Source: Clostridiales bacterium (GTDB taxonomy: Bacteria; Bacillota; Clostridia; Christensenellales; Aristaeellaceae). Taken from it: a stretch of 64,000 nucleotides of DNA. Of this stretch, positions 39,928 to 48,605 are shown in pieces (position 1 is the first letter of the stretch; every line of letters begins with the position of its first letter). The stretch is from contig SFJH01000003.1 in NCBI GenBank assembly GCA_004555155.1, positions 1 to 64,000 on the forward strand, given 5' to 3'. A program made the translations under genes and the position numbers. Below the pieces are notes generated by a model, which had not been told where the DNA came from, made no database searches, and saw nothing but the letters and a program-made list of their open reading frames with translations.

Positions 39928-40665
39928 TCACATGGCGATTCCGCCGTCTACGCGCAGAACCTCGCCGGTCACATAATCCGCGCCCATCAGATAGGCCACG
40001 GCCTCCGCAACATCCTCCGGCGCGCCGAAGCGGCCCAGCGGAATCGACTGCGCCAGCCTGTTCGACGCTTCATTCAGCTCGCCGGTCATATCCGTGCGGA
40101 TGAAGCCGGGCGCCACCGCGTTGCAGCGCACGCCCCGGGACGCCAGCTCGCGGGCCACGGACTTCGTCAGTCCGATCAGCCCCGCCTTGGAGGCGGAATA
40201 GTTCGCCTGTCCCGCGTTGCCCATCAGGCCGGACACCGAGCTGATATTCACAATCGCGCCCTCCCGCGCGACCAGGAAGGCCCTCGCGCAGTGGCGGATC
40301 ATGTTGAACGCTCCCTTGAGATTGACGTCCAGCACGCGATCGAAGTCCGCCTCGCCCATCGCGGCCACAAGACCGTCGCGGGTCACGCCCGCATTGTTTA
40401 CGAGCATGTGGATATTGCCGAAATCCCTTCGGATCAACTTAACCGTCTCTGCGGCCTGTGCAAAATCGGATACGTCGCAGGCGTAGCTCGCCGCCCTCAC
40501 GCCGTATTCCTCCGCGCACTGCCGGCAGATCTCCTCCGCCGCATCGCGGTTGTTCGCATAGACAACGGCAATACTCGCCCCCATCGACGCCAGCTTTTTC
40601 GCAACGGCCGCGCCGATGCCCCGGGATGCGCCCGTCACGATGGCTGTCTTTCCCTGCATCAGCAT
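39928..40665 (-). CDS. fabG: 3-oxoacyl-ACP reductase FabG
   Basis: 245-residue short-chain dehydrogenase. NADPH loop TGASRGIGAAVA (9-20), NNAGVTRD, catalytic Ser in NISSVSGLMGNAGQANYSASK and YSASK (about 150-154), and the C-terminal DGGIAM. Overlaps the fabD end by 7 bases. Confidence 0.96.
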   Translation of the reverse strand: MLMQGKTAIVTGASRGIGAAVAKKLASMGASIAVVYANNRDAAEEICRQCAEEYGVRAASYACDVSDFAQAAETVKLIRRDFGNIHMLVNNAGVTRDGLVAAMGEADFDRVLDVNLKGAFNMIRHCARAFLVAREGAIVNISSVSGLMGNAGQANYSASKAGLIGLTKSVARELASRGVRCNAVAPGFIRTDMTGELNEASNRLAQSIPLGRFGAPEDVAEAVAYLMGADYVTGEVLRVDGGIAM

Positions 40666-41576
40666 GCTTTCACCTCCGCAGCAAGCGCTTCCAGATCCTC
40701 AAAGGCCGATACCGCAAATACGCGCACATTGGGCTGGATTCTGGAAATCAGATTGCACAGCGTCCTGCCCGGACCGATCTCCACAAACACATCGGCGCCG
40801 TCGCTGATCATGTTCCGGATGATCGCCTCCCAGCGGACAGGCGCGCAGATCTGCCGTGCCAGCACAGGCGCGATTTCTTCCGGGTAGGGCTGCGCCGTCA
40901 CATCCGAATAGACCGGAATCTGCAACGCGCCGAATTCGTTTTTTTCCAGAAGCTCTGCAAACTCCGCTGCCGCATCCCGCATGAAGGGCGAGTGGAACGC
41001 GCCCCGAACCTTCAGCGGCAGTGTGCGTCCGCCCAGCTGCTTGACCGCCGCGCAGAACGCGGTCATCTGCTCCTCGGAACCGGACACGGAAACCTGACCG
41101 GGGCAGTTGTAATTGACCGGGTAAACCTCAGAAAACTGCGCGCACAGCTGCTCTACCTGCCCATTGTCCAGGCGAAGCACCGCCGCCATGGACGTCGCCC
41201 GCTTCTCCGCATCGCGCTGCATCAGCTCGCCGCGCGCACAGACCAGCGAAAAGGCGCTCTGTACCGTCAGCGCGCCGCCGCAGGTCAGCGCGCCGAGCTC
41301 TCCCAGAGAAAAGCCCGCCGCCATATCCGGCTTTAGGCCGCAGCTCTCCAGCGCCGCCGTCGCCGCCATCTCATAGGCAAAGAGACAGGGCTGACAGTTT
41401 TTCGTCTCCCGGATGAGCGCGTCCGGGCCGGAAAAGCACTGTTCCGAGGTGCCGGGCCGCTGGACATCGCAGCGCTCGAACACCGCCGCAGCGGCAGGGT
41501 ACCGTCCGCAAAGCGCCCGACCCATGCCGGGATGCTGATCTCCCTGTCCGGAAAACACAAACGCTACTCGAGACAT
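40659..41576 (-). CDS. fabD: Malonyl-CoA:ACP transacylase FabD
   Basis: 305 residues. FVFSGQGDQHPGMGRALC at the start, nucleophile Ser in AAGFSLGELGAL (about 90), and active-site His in VRGAFHSPFM (about 200). Loads malonyl onto ACP. Overlaps the fabK end by 13 bases. Confidence 0.96.
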   Translation of the reverse strand: MSRVAFVFSGQGDQHPGMGRALCGRYPAAAAVFERCDVQRPGTSEQCFSGPDALIRETKNCQPCLFAYEMAATAALESCGLKPDMAAGFSLGELGALTCGGALTVQSAFSLVCARGELMQRDAEKRATSMAAVLRLDNGQVEQLCAQFSEVYPVNYNCPGQVSVSGSEEQMTAFCAAVKQLGGRTLPLKVRGAFHSPFMRDAAAEFAELLEKNEFGALQIPVYSDVTAQPYPEEIAPVLARQICAPVRWEAIIRNMISDGADVFVEIGPGRTLCNLISRIQPNVRVFAVSAFEDLEALAAEVKAC

Positions 41577-42508
41577 GCTGTCGCCCTCCTGAGAATCGGC
41601 TCCGCGCCCTCAACGACGTCCCGGATGATTTCCGCGGCAGGCTGCGTCCTGTTGACCATCGCGGCAATCTGTCCGGAGAGGAAGCATCCTCTCTCCGCGT
41701 CGCCCTCCTGCACCGCCAGGCGCAGCGAGCCCGTGGCCATCGCGTCCAGCTCCTCATCGGAAGCGCCGCCGAACTCGCGCCTGGCATAGCTGCGGGCAAA
41801 GGAAGTGCGCAGGCTGCGCACCGGATGGCCAAGGCGCTTTCCGGTCACCATCGTGCACAGATCGTCCGCCTTCAGGATTTTCTCCCGGTAGACTGGGTGA
41901 ATGGTGCACTCCTCCGCGCTCAGAAAGCGCGTGCCCATCTGTACGCCGCAGGCGCCCAGCATCATTGCCGCCGCAAACCCGCGTCCATCCGCAATGCCTC
42001 CGGCGGCAATGACCGGCAGCGGCGTGGCGTCGCACACCAGCGGCACCAGCACCATGGTGGTCAGTTCGCCCACATGTCCGCCGCTCTCGCCGCCCTCCGC
42101 AATGACAGCGGACGCGCCCAGCCGCGTCATCAGCTTGGCCATCGCCGTGGAAGCCACCACCGGAATGACCTTCACGCCGGCATTTTTCCACAGCTCCATA
42201 TACTTCGTCGGATTTCCTGCGCCGGTCGTCACAGCGCTCACCTGTTCGTCTGCAATCAGCTGCGCAACTGCATCCGCGAAGGGACTGAGCAGCATCACAT
42301 TCACGCCAAAGGGCTTGTCCGTGAGCGATTTTGCGATGCGGATCTGTTCCCGAACGTAGTCTGCCGACGCATTGCCCGCAGCGATGATGCCCAGGCCGCC
42401 GCCGTTGGAAACGGCCGCCGCCAGTTTGCCGTCGGCAATCCACGCCATTCCGCCCTGAAGAACGGGATAGCGAATGCCGAGCATTTCACACAAAACGGAC
42501 TTCACCAT
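41564..42508 (-). CDS. fabK: FMN-dependent enoyl-ACP reductase II FabK
   Basis: 314-residue TIM-barrel flavoprotein of the nitronate monooxygenase-like family. LGIRYPVLQGGMAWIAD, NGGGLGIIAAG, VTTGAGNPTKY, AEGGESGGHVGELTT and PVIAAGGIADGRG with GTRFLSAEEC match FabK. It replaces FabI, as in streptococci and many Clostridia, and would give triclosan tolerance. Four bases after acpP. Confidence 0.94.
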   Translation of the reverse strand: MVKSVLCEMLGIRYPVLQGGMAWIADGKLAAAVSNGGGLGIIAAGNASADYVREQIRIAKSLTDKPFGVNVMLLSPFADAVAQLIADEQVSAVTTGAGNPTKYMELWKNAGVKVIPVVASTAMAKLMTRLGASAVIAEGGESGGHVGELTTMVLVPLVCDATPLPVIAAGGIADGRGFAAAMMLGACGVQMGTRFLSAEECTIHPVYREKILKADDLCTMVTGKRLGHPVRSLRTSFARSYARREFGGASDEELDAMATGSLRLAVQEGDAERGCFLSGQIAAMVNRTQPAAEIIRDVVEGAEPILRRATACLE

Positions 42509-42511
42509 GAT

Positions 42512-42736
42512 TTACTCCTGAATCTGCGCTTCAATGACCTTCATCAGATCGGCGACGGTCTCCACCTTCTGATCCAGTTCAATCTCATGTCCGAGCTCGC
42601 CCTCCAGCTTGATCAGAACCTCCATGGTGTCCAGCGAATCGATTCCAAGATCCTCAAAGCGGCTTTCCGGCGTAATCGCGGCAATATCACAATCCGTGCG
42701 CTCAGCAACCAGTCTGGCAATGGTATCAAACAGCAT
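42512..42736 (-). CDS. acpP: Acyl carrier protein
   Basis: 74 residues. Phosphopantetheine Ser is in FEDLGIDSLDTMEV. ATG 42736 is 9 bases after GGAGG; an alternative ATG at 42742 is only 3-4 bases from it. First gene of the operon acpP-fabK-fabD-fabG-fabF-accB-fabZ-accC-accD-accA-acyl-CoA synthetase. FabH and a FabT-type regulator, usual at this end in Clostridia, are absent here. Confidence 0.95.
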   Translation of the reverse strand: MLFDTIARLVAERTDCDIAAITPESRFEDLGIDSLDTMEVLIKLEGELGHEIELDQKVETVADLMKVIEAQIQE

Positions 42737-42800
42737 CTTCATATTCCTCCATAACATATTCTGTTGCGCCTGGCAACTGGTATCATTTTAATCCTCTCCG

Positions 42801-42838
42801 GTTCCCCGAGGGTTCCGCGCGTGTTCCCGCTGCGTTCC
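42801..42838 (-). repeat. Four GGAAC repeats at exact 11-bp spacing upstream of acpP
   Basis: On the plus strand GTTCC starts at 42801, 42812, 42823 and 42834. They lie 65-100 bp before the acpP start, upstream of an AT-rich TTAAAATGATACC that may be the -10 region. Confidence 0.6.
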
Positions 42839-42881
42839 CGCGCGCGTTAACTTTTCAAATCGCCCTGAAAAATGCTCTTTC

Positions 42882-42921
42882 CGGCAAAAAAGGAACGCTC
42901 CGCACGCAGAGCGTTCCTTTT
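42882..42921 (-). terminator. Intrinsic terminator of the spoIIA operon
   Basis: 13-bp perfect stem AAAAGGAACGCTC (42888-42900) with complement 42909-42921; on the minus strand it ends in TTTTTT. It lies 43 bases after the sigF stop. Confidence 0.9.
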
Positions 42922-42963
42922 GATGCGCCTTTGGCGCAGGCCGTCGCATCATCGCCCTTGCCG

Positions 42964-43689
42964 TCAATCCTGCCCGGCAATTTTGCGCATCTTTTTGATG
43001 ATCCGGCTTTCCATGCGGGATACCTGCACCTGGGATACACCCATATCCCGGGCAATCTCCGTCTGGGTATGGGACTTGAAATAGCGCCGCACGATCAGCA
43101 TGCGCTCCTCGTCGGGCAAATCGCGCAGCATCTTCGCCAGCGTCAGGCGCGAATCGATGTCCTGCATCGGCTCGGCGCCCAGCACGTCCATCAGGCGCAG
43201 ATTGCCATCCCCGCCGATGGGCTCGTTCAGCGAGCGCACGCGATTGCGCGCGTTCAGCGCCAGCAGCACATCCTCCCGGGACATTCCGAGTCCTTCCGCC
43301 ACTTCGCCGACCGTGGGCTCCGCGCAGTGCGCCGCCCGCCATTCTCCGCAAAACTGCTCAACCCGACGGGCATTGTCGTGAATGGTGCGCGAAACGTGAA
43401 TCGGCCCGTCGTCCCGCAGATAGCGGCGGATCTCGCCCAGAATCACAGGCACCGCATAAGTGGAAAACTGAACGGAATAGTTCGGATCAAACCGGTCTAT
43501 GGCCTTCAGCAGTCCCATGCAGCCGTACTGGAAAAGATCCTCGCCATCCACCCCGCGACCCGCGAAGCGCTTCACCAGGAACCTCACCAGCGCCATATTC
43601 TCCTCAACAAGTTCCTCACGCGCCCTCTGATCACCCTCCCGGGCGCGCGCGAGCTTATCCCGCGTGCTTTGGTTGCGTTCGACGCTCAA
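42964..43689 (-). CDS. sigF: Sporulation sigma factor SigF
   Basis: 241 residues, early forespore sigma factor. Region 2: ENMALVRFLVKRFAGRGVDGEDLFQYGCMGLLKAIDRFDP; region 3 with HVSRTIHDNARRVEQF; region 4: QTEIARDMGVSQVQVSRMESRI. Its identity follows from the order spoIIAA-spoIIAB-sigF. It overlaps the spoIIAB end by 4 bases. Held inactive by SpoIIAB until SpoIIAA is dephosphorylated. Confidence 0.96.
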   Translation of the reverse strand: MSVERNQSTRDKLARAREGDQRAREELVEENMALVRFLVKRFAGRGVDGEDLFQYGCMGLLKAIDRFDPNYSVQFSTYAVPVILGEIRRYLRDDGPIHVSRTIHDNARRVEQFCGEWRAAHCAEPTVGEVAEGLGMSREDVLLALNARNRVRSLNEPIGGDGNLRLMDVLGAEPMQDIDSRLTLAKMLRDLPDEERMLIVRRYFKSHTQTEIARDMGVSQVQVSRMESRIIKKMRKIAGQD

Positions 43690-44141
43690 GCCTGCTGCGC
43701 GAGCGCCTCCGCCCGCGCCGGGATCCGCTTGATCAGCCGCACCGTGGTTCCGCGCCCCACTGCGGACTGAACCTCCACCGCGTCCATGAAGCTCTCCATC
43801 ACCGTAAAGCCCATGCCGGAGCGCTCCTCGCCCTCGGAGGTTGTGTAAAACGGCTGACGCGCATGCTCCACATCGGCAATCCCGCAGCCGCGGTCGATCA
43901 CGTCGATCGCCAACGTGCCATCGTCCGAACGGGTCGCATGCAGGCGAACCGTTCCCTTGCCCATGCCGTATCCGTGAATGATGGCGTTGGTGACCGCCTC
44001 GGACACCGCCGTCTTCACATCCGCCAGCTGCTCCAGCGTGGGATTCAGCGGCAGCATGAAGCCGCTGATCACCATTCGGGCAAAGGATTCATTCTCCGGA
44101 AGCGCCGGAAAGTCCAGCCGCATTTCATTGATGATGCTCAT
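43686..44141 (-). CDS. spoIIAB: Anti-sigma F factor SpoIIAB
   Basis: 151-residue GHKL ATPase/Ser kinase. N-box SEAVTNAIIHGYG (about 48-60), G1 box DVIDRGCGIADV and G2 region SGMGFTVMESFMDA. Opening MSIINEMRLDFPALPENESFARM is typical. Start 44141 follows AAAGGAGACGGT. It binds and inhibits SigF and phosphorylates SpoIIAA. Confidence 0.96.
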   Translation of the reverse strand: MSIINEMRLDFPALPENESFARMVISGFMLPLNPTLEQLADVKTAVSEAVTNAIIHGYGMGKGTVRLHATRSDDGTLAIDVIDRGCGIADVEHARQPFYTTSEGEERSGMGFTVMESFMDAVEVQSAVGRGTTVRLIKRIPARAEALAQQA

Positions 44142-44157
44142 ACCGTCTCCTTTCCGG

Positions 44158-44463
44158 CTACGCCAGCCGCTCGACGAGCTGATACAGTCCCGCCATTTCA
44201 AAAATCTGATCGACGCGCCCGTTCCGGCAGGCCACCGCGACCGTGCCGCCCCGCCGCGACATCAGCTTGTACCGTCCAATGATCAGTCCAATCCCCGAGC
44301 TATCCATGAATTCCAGATCGTTCAGGTCAAATACCAGTCTACGGATTCTGGGGTCGAGAATCAGCTCGTCCACCTCCGCCCGGATCGCTGCGGCGACGCT
44401 GTGATCCAGTTCGCCGCTCAGGCGCACCGTCAGCGTATTCTTCTTCTTTTCATACAAAAGCAT
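44158..44463 (-). CDS. spoIIAA: Anti-anti-sigma factor SpoIIAA
   Basis: 101-residue STAS-domain protein; the phosphorylated Ser is in EFMDSSGIGLIIGRYK (Ser56). Together with SpoIIAB it forms the partner switch for SigF. Its start codon lies in the 3' arm of an 11-bp hairpin with the AGGAGG site in the loop. A promoter (SigH-type in other species) would have to lie inside the end of the FtsH-like gene; I could not fix it. Confidence 0.96.
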   Translation of the reverse strand: MLLYEKKKNTLTVRLSGELDHSVAAAIRAEVDELILDPRIRRLVFDLNDLEFMDSSGIGLIIGRYKLMSRRGGTVAVACRNGRVDQIFEMAGLYQLVERLA

Positions 44464-44496
44464 GGAATCATCCTCCTGTACGGAAATGATTCCATG
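44461..44496 (-). promoter_or_regulatory. Start-codon hairpin of spoIIAA
   Basis: In the transcript CATGGAATCAT (44496-44486) pairs perfectly with ATGATTCCATG (44471-44461), whose last three bases are the spoIIAA ATG. The 14-base loop contains the AGGAGG ribosome site. 11 bp, no mismatch, no U-tract. Confidence 0.75.
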
Positions 44497-44514
44497 TCTG
44501 CTCGCCGGATTCCT

Positions 44515-46080
44515 TTAGTGAAATCCGTCTGTCTTTGTCGATTTCTGGCTTTCGCTCGACAAATCGCCGAGGATTGCGGCGATCTCCTCATCGGAGAGCG
44601 TCTCGCGCTCCAGCAATGCCTCCGCCAGCCGCCCCAGCGCTTCCACATGCTCGCCCAGCAGGCGCTGCGTGCGCTGATAGAGTTCCGCCAGCAGCTCCCT
44701 GCACCGCTGCGCCGAATCGCCTGCATTTCCGCAGGCACGGCCCAGCGCCTTCAGGGAAACGGCGGGCTCGCCCGCCATGCCGAGCTCGGTGACCATCGCC
44801 GCTGCGGTTTCTGCGGCGCGTTCCAGATCGTTGGACGCGCCTGCAGTCAGCGCATCCTCTCCCAGAATCAGCAGCTCCGCCGCGCGCCCCGCCAGCAGCA
44901 CGCAAATCTGATTTTCCAGATCCCGCTTGCTCAGCATGACCCGCTCGGGCGGAATCGCCAGGTTGTACCCCGCCGCGCCGCGCCCAGCCGGAAGGATGCT
45001 CACCCGTGTCAACCGGTGCTTTGGCATGAGAATCTTCGTAGCAACGGCGTGCCCGGCCTCGTGCAGCGCAATGGTTCTGCGCTCCGCCCGAGTCGCAGTG
45101 CTCTCACGGTCCGCGCCGACGATGGTGCGCACCAGCGCGGTGCGGATGTCCTGCATGGAGATCGCAGCCTCGTCCCGGGTTGCAGCCAGGATTGCCGCCT
45201 CATTGAGCAGATTTTCCAGGGAAGCGCCGGAGAAATAGACCGTCTCCGCCGCCAGCCGCTCCAGACACACATCGTCGCCCAGCGGCTTGTTCCGGCTGTG
45301 CAGCTCCAGGATGCTCAGCCGCTCCCTTTTCCCGGGAAGCCCCACCTCAATCTGCCTGTCAAACCGACCCGGGCGCAGCAGCGCCGGGTCGAGCATCTCC
45401 AGCCGGTTGGTCGCCGCCAGCACAATCACGCCCTCGCCGCTGTGAAAGCCCGACATCTCGCTGAGCAAGGCGTTCAGTGTCTGATCGCGTTCATCGGAGG
45501 AATTGTCGCTGCGGCGCTTGCCCATGGCGTCGATCTCGTCGATGAAGATCACACATTTCCCCGACTTTCGGGCCTTCTTGAACAGCTCTCTTACGCGCAT
45601 CGCGCCCACGCCGACGTATTTTTCGAGAAAGTCCGATCCCGACAGCGCGTAAAACGGAACGCCGGCCTCGCCCGCCAGCGCCTTCGCCAGCAGCGTCTTT
45701 CCCGTGCCCGGCGGGCCGTACAGCAGCACACCTCTGGGCATGCGCGCGCCGTACCGGCTGTATTTCTCGGGCTGAACCAGATAATCGCGCAGCTGCTCCA
45801 GACTGTGCAGCGCCTCAGCGTTGGCGGCGACGTCCGCAAATGTGCACTTCGGCGCGCAGCCCTCCGCCGCCGCGTCGCTGCCAATCGCCACTGCATCCGC
45901 GCGCATCGCCTTCGGGCGGAGCATGGCGCAGAGGATCAGCCCAATCACCGCCACCGTCACCAGTCCATGCCCCAGCGCTTCGCGCAGCGCCGCGCTGCCG
46001 TTCGCCGTGAGGGACAGCGCGCCGCCGCTCACCGCCATCCCGGCCGCCAGCAGCGCCAGGCCGCAGTACCATCGTTTCAT
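44515..46080 (-). CDS. FtsH-like AAA+ zinc metalloprotease, short form
   Basis: 521 residues. Two membrane helices (about 6-25 and 38-55) are joined by only a dozen residues, so the 70-80 residue extracytoplasmic domain of FtsH is missing. AAA module: Walker A GPPGTGKT, Walker B VIFIDEID, SRH LRPGRFDRQ. Peptidase: HEAGH (about residue 345) and the third zinc ligand Asp in ASNDLERA. Start 46080 (MKRWYCG) is 6 bases after GAGGTG. It lies 51 bases upstream of spoIIAA on the same strand, so it may feed into that operon. Substrates unknown. Confidence 0.88.
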   Translation of the reverse strand: MKRWYCGLALLAAGMAVSGGALSLTANGSAALREALGHGLVTVAVIGLILCAMLRPKAMRADAVAIGSDAAAEGCAPKCTFADVAANAEALHSLEQLRDYLVQPEKYSRYGARMPRGVLLYGPPGTGKTLLAKALAGEAGVPFYALSGSDFLEKYVGVGAMRVRELFKKARKSGKCVIFIDEIDAMGKRRSDNSSDERDQTLNALLSEMSGFHSGEGVIVLAATNRLEMLDPALLRPGRFDRQIEVGLPGKRERLSILELHSRNKPLGDDVCLERLAAETVYFSGASLENLLNEAAILAATRDEAAISMQDIRTALVRTIVGADRESTATRAERRTIALHEAGHAVATKILMPKHRLTRVSILPAGRGAAGYNLAIPPERVMLSKRDLENQICVLLAGRAAELLILGEDALTAGASNDLERAAETAAAMVTELGMAGEPAVSLKALGRACGNAGDSAQRCRELLAELYQRTQRLLGEHVEALGRLAEALLERETLSDEEIAAILGDLSSESQKSTKTDGFH

Positions 46081-46223
46081 ATTCATCACCTCGGGTTGTT
46101 ATCAACATATCTATTGTAACAAACCCCTCGCTCGCCTGTCCACGAACAACTTCTGGAACGCATGTCTAATTCCGTCGCAAATGGGAAAGATTAGACCAGA
46201 AAACAGGCAAAGCAGGTGAATTC

Positions 46224-48605
46224 ATGGCCAGAAAAATCTGGATCGGCGTTGCAGCGGCGCTGGCCGTGCTGGTGGCGGTTGGAATCTGGCAGCTGGATAT
46301 TCCGCACTGGAAAAAACTGGATCTGAACAAGCTCTACGCCCAGCCTCAGTCCTCCGTGGTCTATGACGCGTCGGGCAACGCAGTCGGCGCGTTCGCCACC
46401 GGCAAGCTGCGGGTCTGGACGCCGCTCAAGGACATTCCCGAGCAGGTGCGCAACGCCTTTCTCGCTGCAGAGGACCAGCGCTTTTACGAGCACTGCGGCA
46501 TCAGCGTGCGCCGCATTCTCGCCGCGCTCGTCAACAACCTCCGCACCCGCAGCTACTCGCAGGGGGCGTCCACCATCACCCAGCAGCTGATCAAGCTGAC
46601 CCATCTCAGCGAGACGAAGACCCTTTCCCGCAAGGCTCAGGAAGCCGTGCTCGCCCTGCAGCTGGAGCGCAAGCTCTCCAAGGATGAAATCCTGGAGTGC
46701 TATCTGAACACGATTTACTTCGGCAGCGGCGCCTACGGCATCGCCGCCGCAGCGGACGTCTATTTCAGCAAGGAGGTCTCCCAACTGACGCTGGCAGAGT
46801 CCGCGCTGCTGGCCGGCGTCATCAAGGCGCCGTCCAGCTACGCGCCCCACCTCAACCCCGAAAAGTCGGTGCAGCGGCGCAACTTTATCCTGGGCGAGAT
46901 GGAGGACTGCGGGTACATCACGGCCCAGCAGGCGGAGAGCGCCCGACAGGAATCCCTCCGCCTGGTCATGCGCGACAACACCGGCGAGCGCTACGGCTGG
47001 TTCATGGACGCTGCGCTGTCGGAAGCCTCCGAGCTGCTTGCCCTGAGCGTGGACGACGTGCTCTCCGCGGGCTATTCCATCCGCACCGCCTTTGATCCGG
47101 CGCTCCAGGATCAGGCGGACGCGCTCTTCTCCGACGATACCAATTTCCCCGTCGGCGCGGCGGACGGCACGCCGGTACAGGCAGCGCTGGTGGCCATGCG
47201 CCCCGAATCGGGCGAGATCTGCGCCCTGGTCGGCGGACGGAAATATGAAGTGCAGCGCGGTCTGAACCGCGCCACCCAGATTCGGCGGTCGCCCGGCTCG
47301 GCCATCAAGCCCGTGTCCACCTATGCCGCCGCCATCGACGCCTACGGCTTCACGCCCTCCTCTCTGGTCGAGGACACGCCCCGGGCGTTTGCAGGCGGAT
47401 ATTCGCCGGGCAATGCGGGCGGCAACAGCTATGGGATTGTCACGCTGCGCGAAGCCCTCTCGCGTTCGCTGAACATCGCCACCGTCGATCTGGCCGACCT
47501 GATCGGCGTGGCCTCCGTGCGCAACTATGCCGCGCGGTTCGGGCTGGAGCTGTCCTGGCAGGACGACAATCTCGCATTGGCCCTGGGTTCCATGACCGAC
47601 GGCGTTTCTCCCGCCAGGCTCTGCGCGGCCTATGCGGCGCTGTCCAACGGCGGCATTCGCGTAACGCCACACCTGATCCGCAGCATCACCGACGCGGATG
47701 GCGCCGTCCTCTACGAGGCCACGCCGGCAAGCGAGCGCGCCGTACAGGATTCCACCGCCTATATGCTCACCGACATGCTCAGAACCGCCGCCTCCACCGG
47801 CAGCGCAAAGGCGCTCTCCGCCGCCGGCATGCCCGTTGCCGGAAAGACCGGCACCGTCTCCGACGCGGACGGCTCAACCCGGGACATCTGGACCGCCGCC
47901 TTTACGCCCGACCTCGCCCTGACGGTCTGGATGGGCTATGACACGCCGGATGCGGATCATCAGCTGCCCGCCTCTGCGGGCGGCAGCGGCTATCCGGCCC
48001 GGCTCTGCGCGTCCTTTCTGAAGAACAGCCGGGCCCTGCTCGCGCAGACGAATTTCGTCAAGCCCGATTCCGTGCGCGTTGCACTGGTGGACGCGCTGGC
48101 GCTGGAAAAGGACGCCGTGCTGCTGGCGACGGACAGGACGCCGTCGGATTACGTGATCGCCGAGCTGTTCCACGACAACGATCTTCCGCAGTCCTTTACC
48201 GACGAATGGGACGCGCCGGAAGTCGTGACCGATCTCGCACTTCTGAGCAGAAGCGGCGAAACCCCCGTGCTGCAGTTCACTTCGCGCAGCGAAAACGCCG
48301 AATATCTGATTCTGCGCACCAGCGATGGCATCACTGACATTCTGACCGCTCTGACCGGCGCGGAGGGCGAGCTGCTGCGATTCGCAGATGAAGATGCGGA
48401 TCTTTCAAAGCCCGCCGAGTATTCCGTCCTGCCCCGCCATAGGCTGCTGCACGAGCGCGGCGTCATGCTTTCAGGCAAAGAAAGCGCCGCCGTAGCCTAT
48501 TCGCCCGGCGGCATGATGAGCCTTTTCTTCGGCTCGGACGGGGCTGCGCCCACGCCGGAGCCGGCAGAAATCGAATTGAATGAGAATCAGTCGCTGTTCG
48601 GCTGA
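46224..48605 (+). CDS. Class A penicillin-binding protein (transglycosylase/transpeptidase)
   Basis: 793 residues. One N-terminal membrane anchor (5-23). Glycosyltransferase 51 domain: FLAAEDQRFYEHCGISVRRI with catalytic Glu, GASTITQQLIK, RKAQEAVLALQLE, ECYLNTIYFGSGAYGIAAAA. Transpeptidase: active Ser in SPGSAIKP, SLN in SRSLNIAT, KTGT in VAGKTGTV. Makes and cross-links peptidoglycan outside the membrane. A C-terminal extension (about 640-793) has no recognised domain. The last 19 bases overlap the end of clpC tail to tail. Confidence 0.95.
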   Translation: MARKIWIGVAAALAVLVAVGIWQLDIPHWKKLDLNKLYAQPQSSVVYDASGNAVGAFATGKLRVWTPLKDIPEQVRNAFLAAEDQRFYEHCGISVRRILAALVNNLRTRSYSQGASTITQQLIKLTHLSETKTLSRKAQEAVLALQLERKLSKDEILECYLNTIYFGSGAYGIAAAADVYFSKEVSQLTLAESALLAGVIKAPSSYAPHLNPEKSVQRRNFILGEMEDCGYITAQQAESARQESLRLVMRDNTGERYGWFMDAALSEASELLALSVDDVLSAGYSIRTAFDPALQDQADALFSDDTNFPVGAADGTPVQAALVAMRPESGEICALVGGRKYEVQRGLNRATQIRRSPGSAIKPVSTYAAAIDAYGFTPSSLVEDTPRAFAGGYSPGNAGGNSYGIVTLREALSRSLNIATVDLADLIGVASVRNYAARFGLELSWQDDNLALALGSMTDGVSPARLCAAYAALSNGGIRVTPHLIRSITDADGAVLYEATPASERAVQDSTAYMLTDMLRTAASTGSAKALSAAGMPVAGKTGTVSDADGSTRDIWTAAFTPDLALTVWMGYDTPDADHQLPASAGGSGYPARLCASFLKNSRALLAQTNFVKPDSVRVALVDALALEKDAVLLATDRTPSDYVIAELFHDNDLPQSFTDEWDAPEVVTDLALLSRSGETPVLQFTSRSENAEYLILRTSDGITDILTALTGAEGELLRFADEDADLSKPAEYSVLPRHRLLHERGVMLSGKESAAVAYSPGGMMSLFFGSDGAAPTPEPAEIELNENQSLFG

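Noticed and set aside
44536..44561. Possible 0A boxes (TGTCGAT and CTCGACA) in the end of the FtsH-like gene
   Set aside because: Each matches six of seven bases and lies in coding sequence; without a located spoIIA promoter I do not claim them.
46094..46125. TTGTTA...TAACAA dyad between the FtsH-like and PBP genes
   Set aside because: Six AT-rich base pairs with a long spacer; too weak to call an operator.
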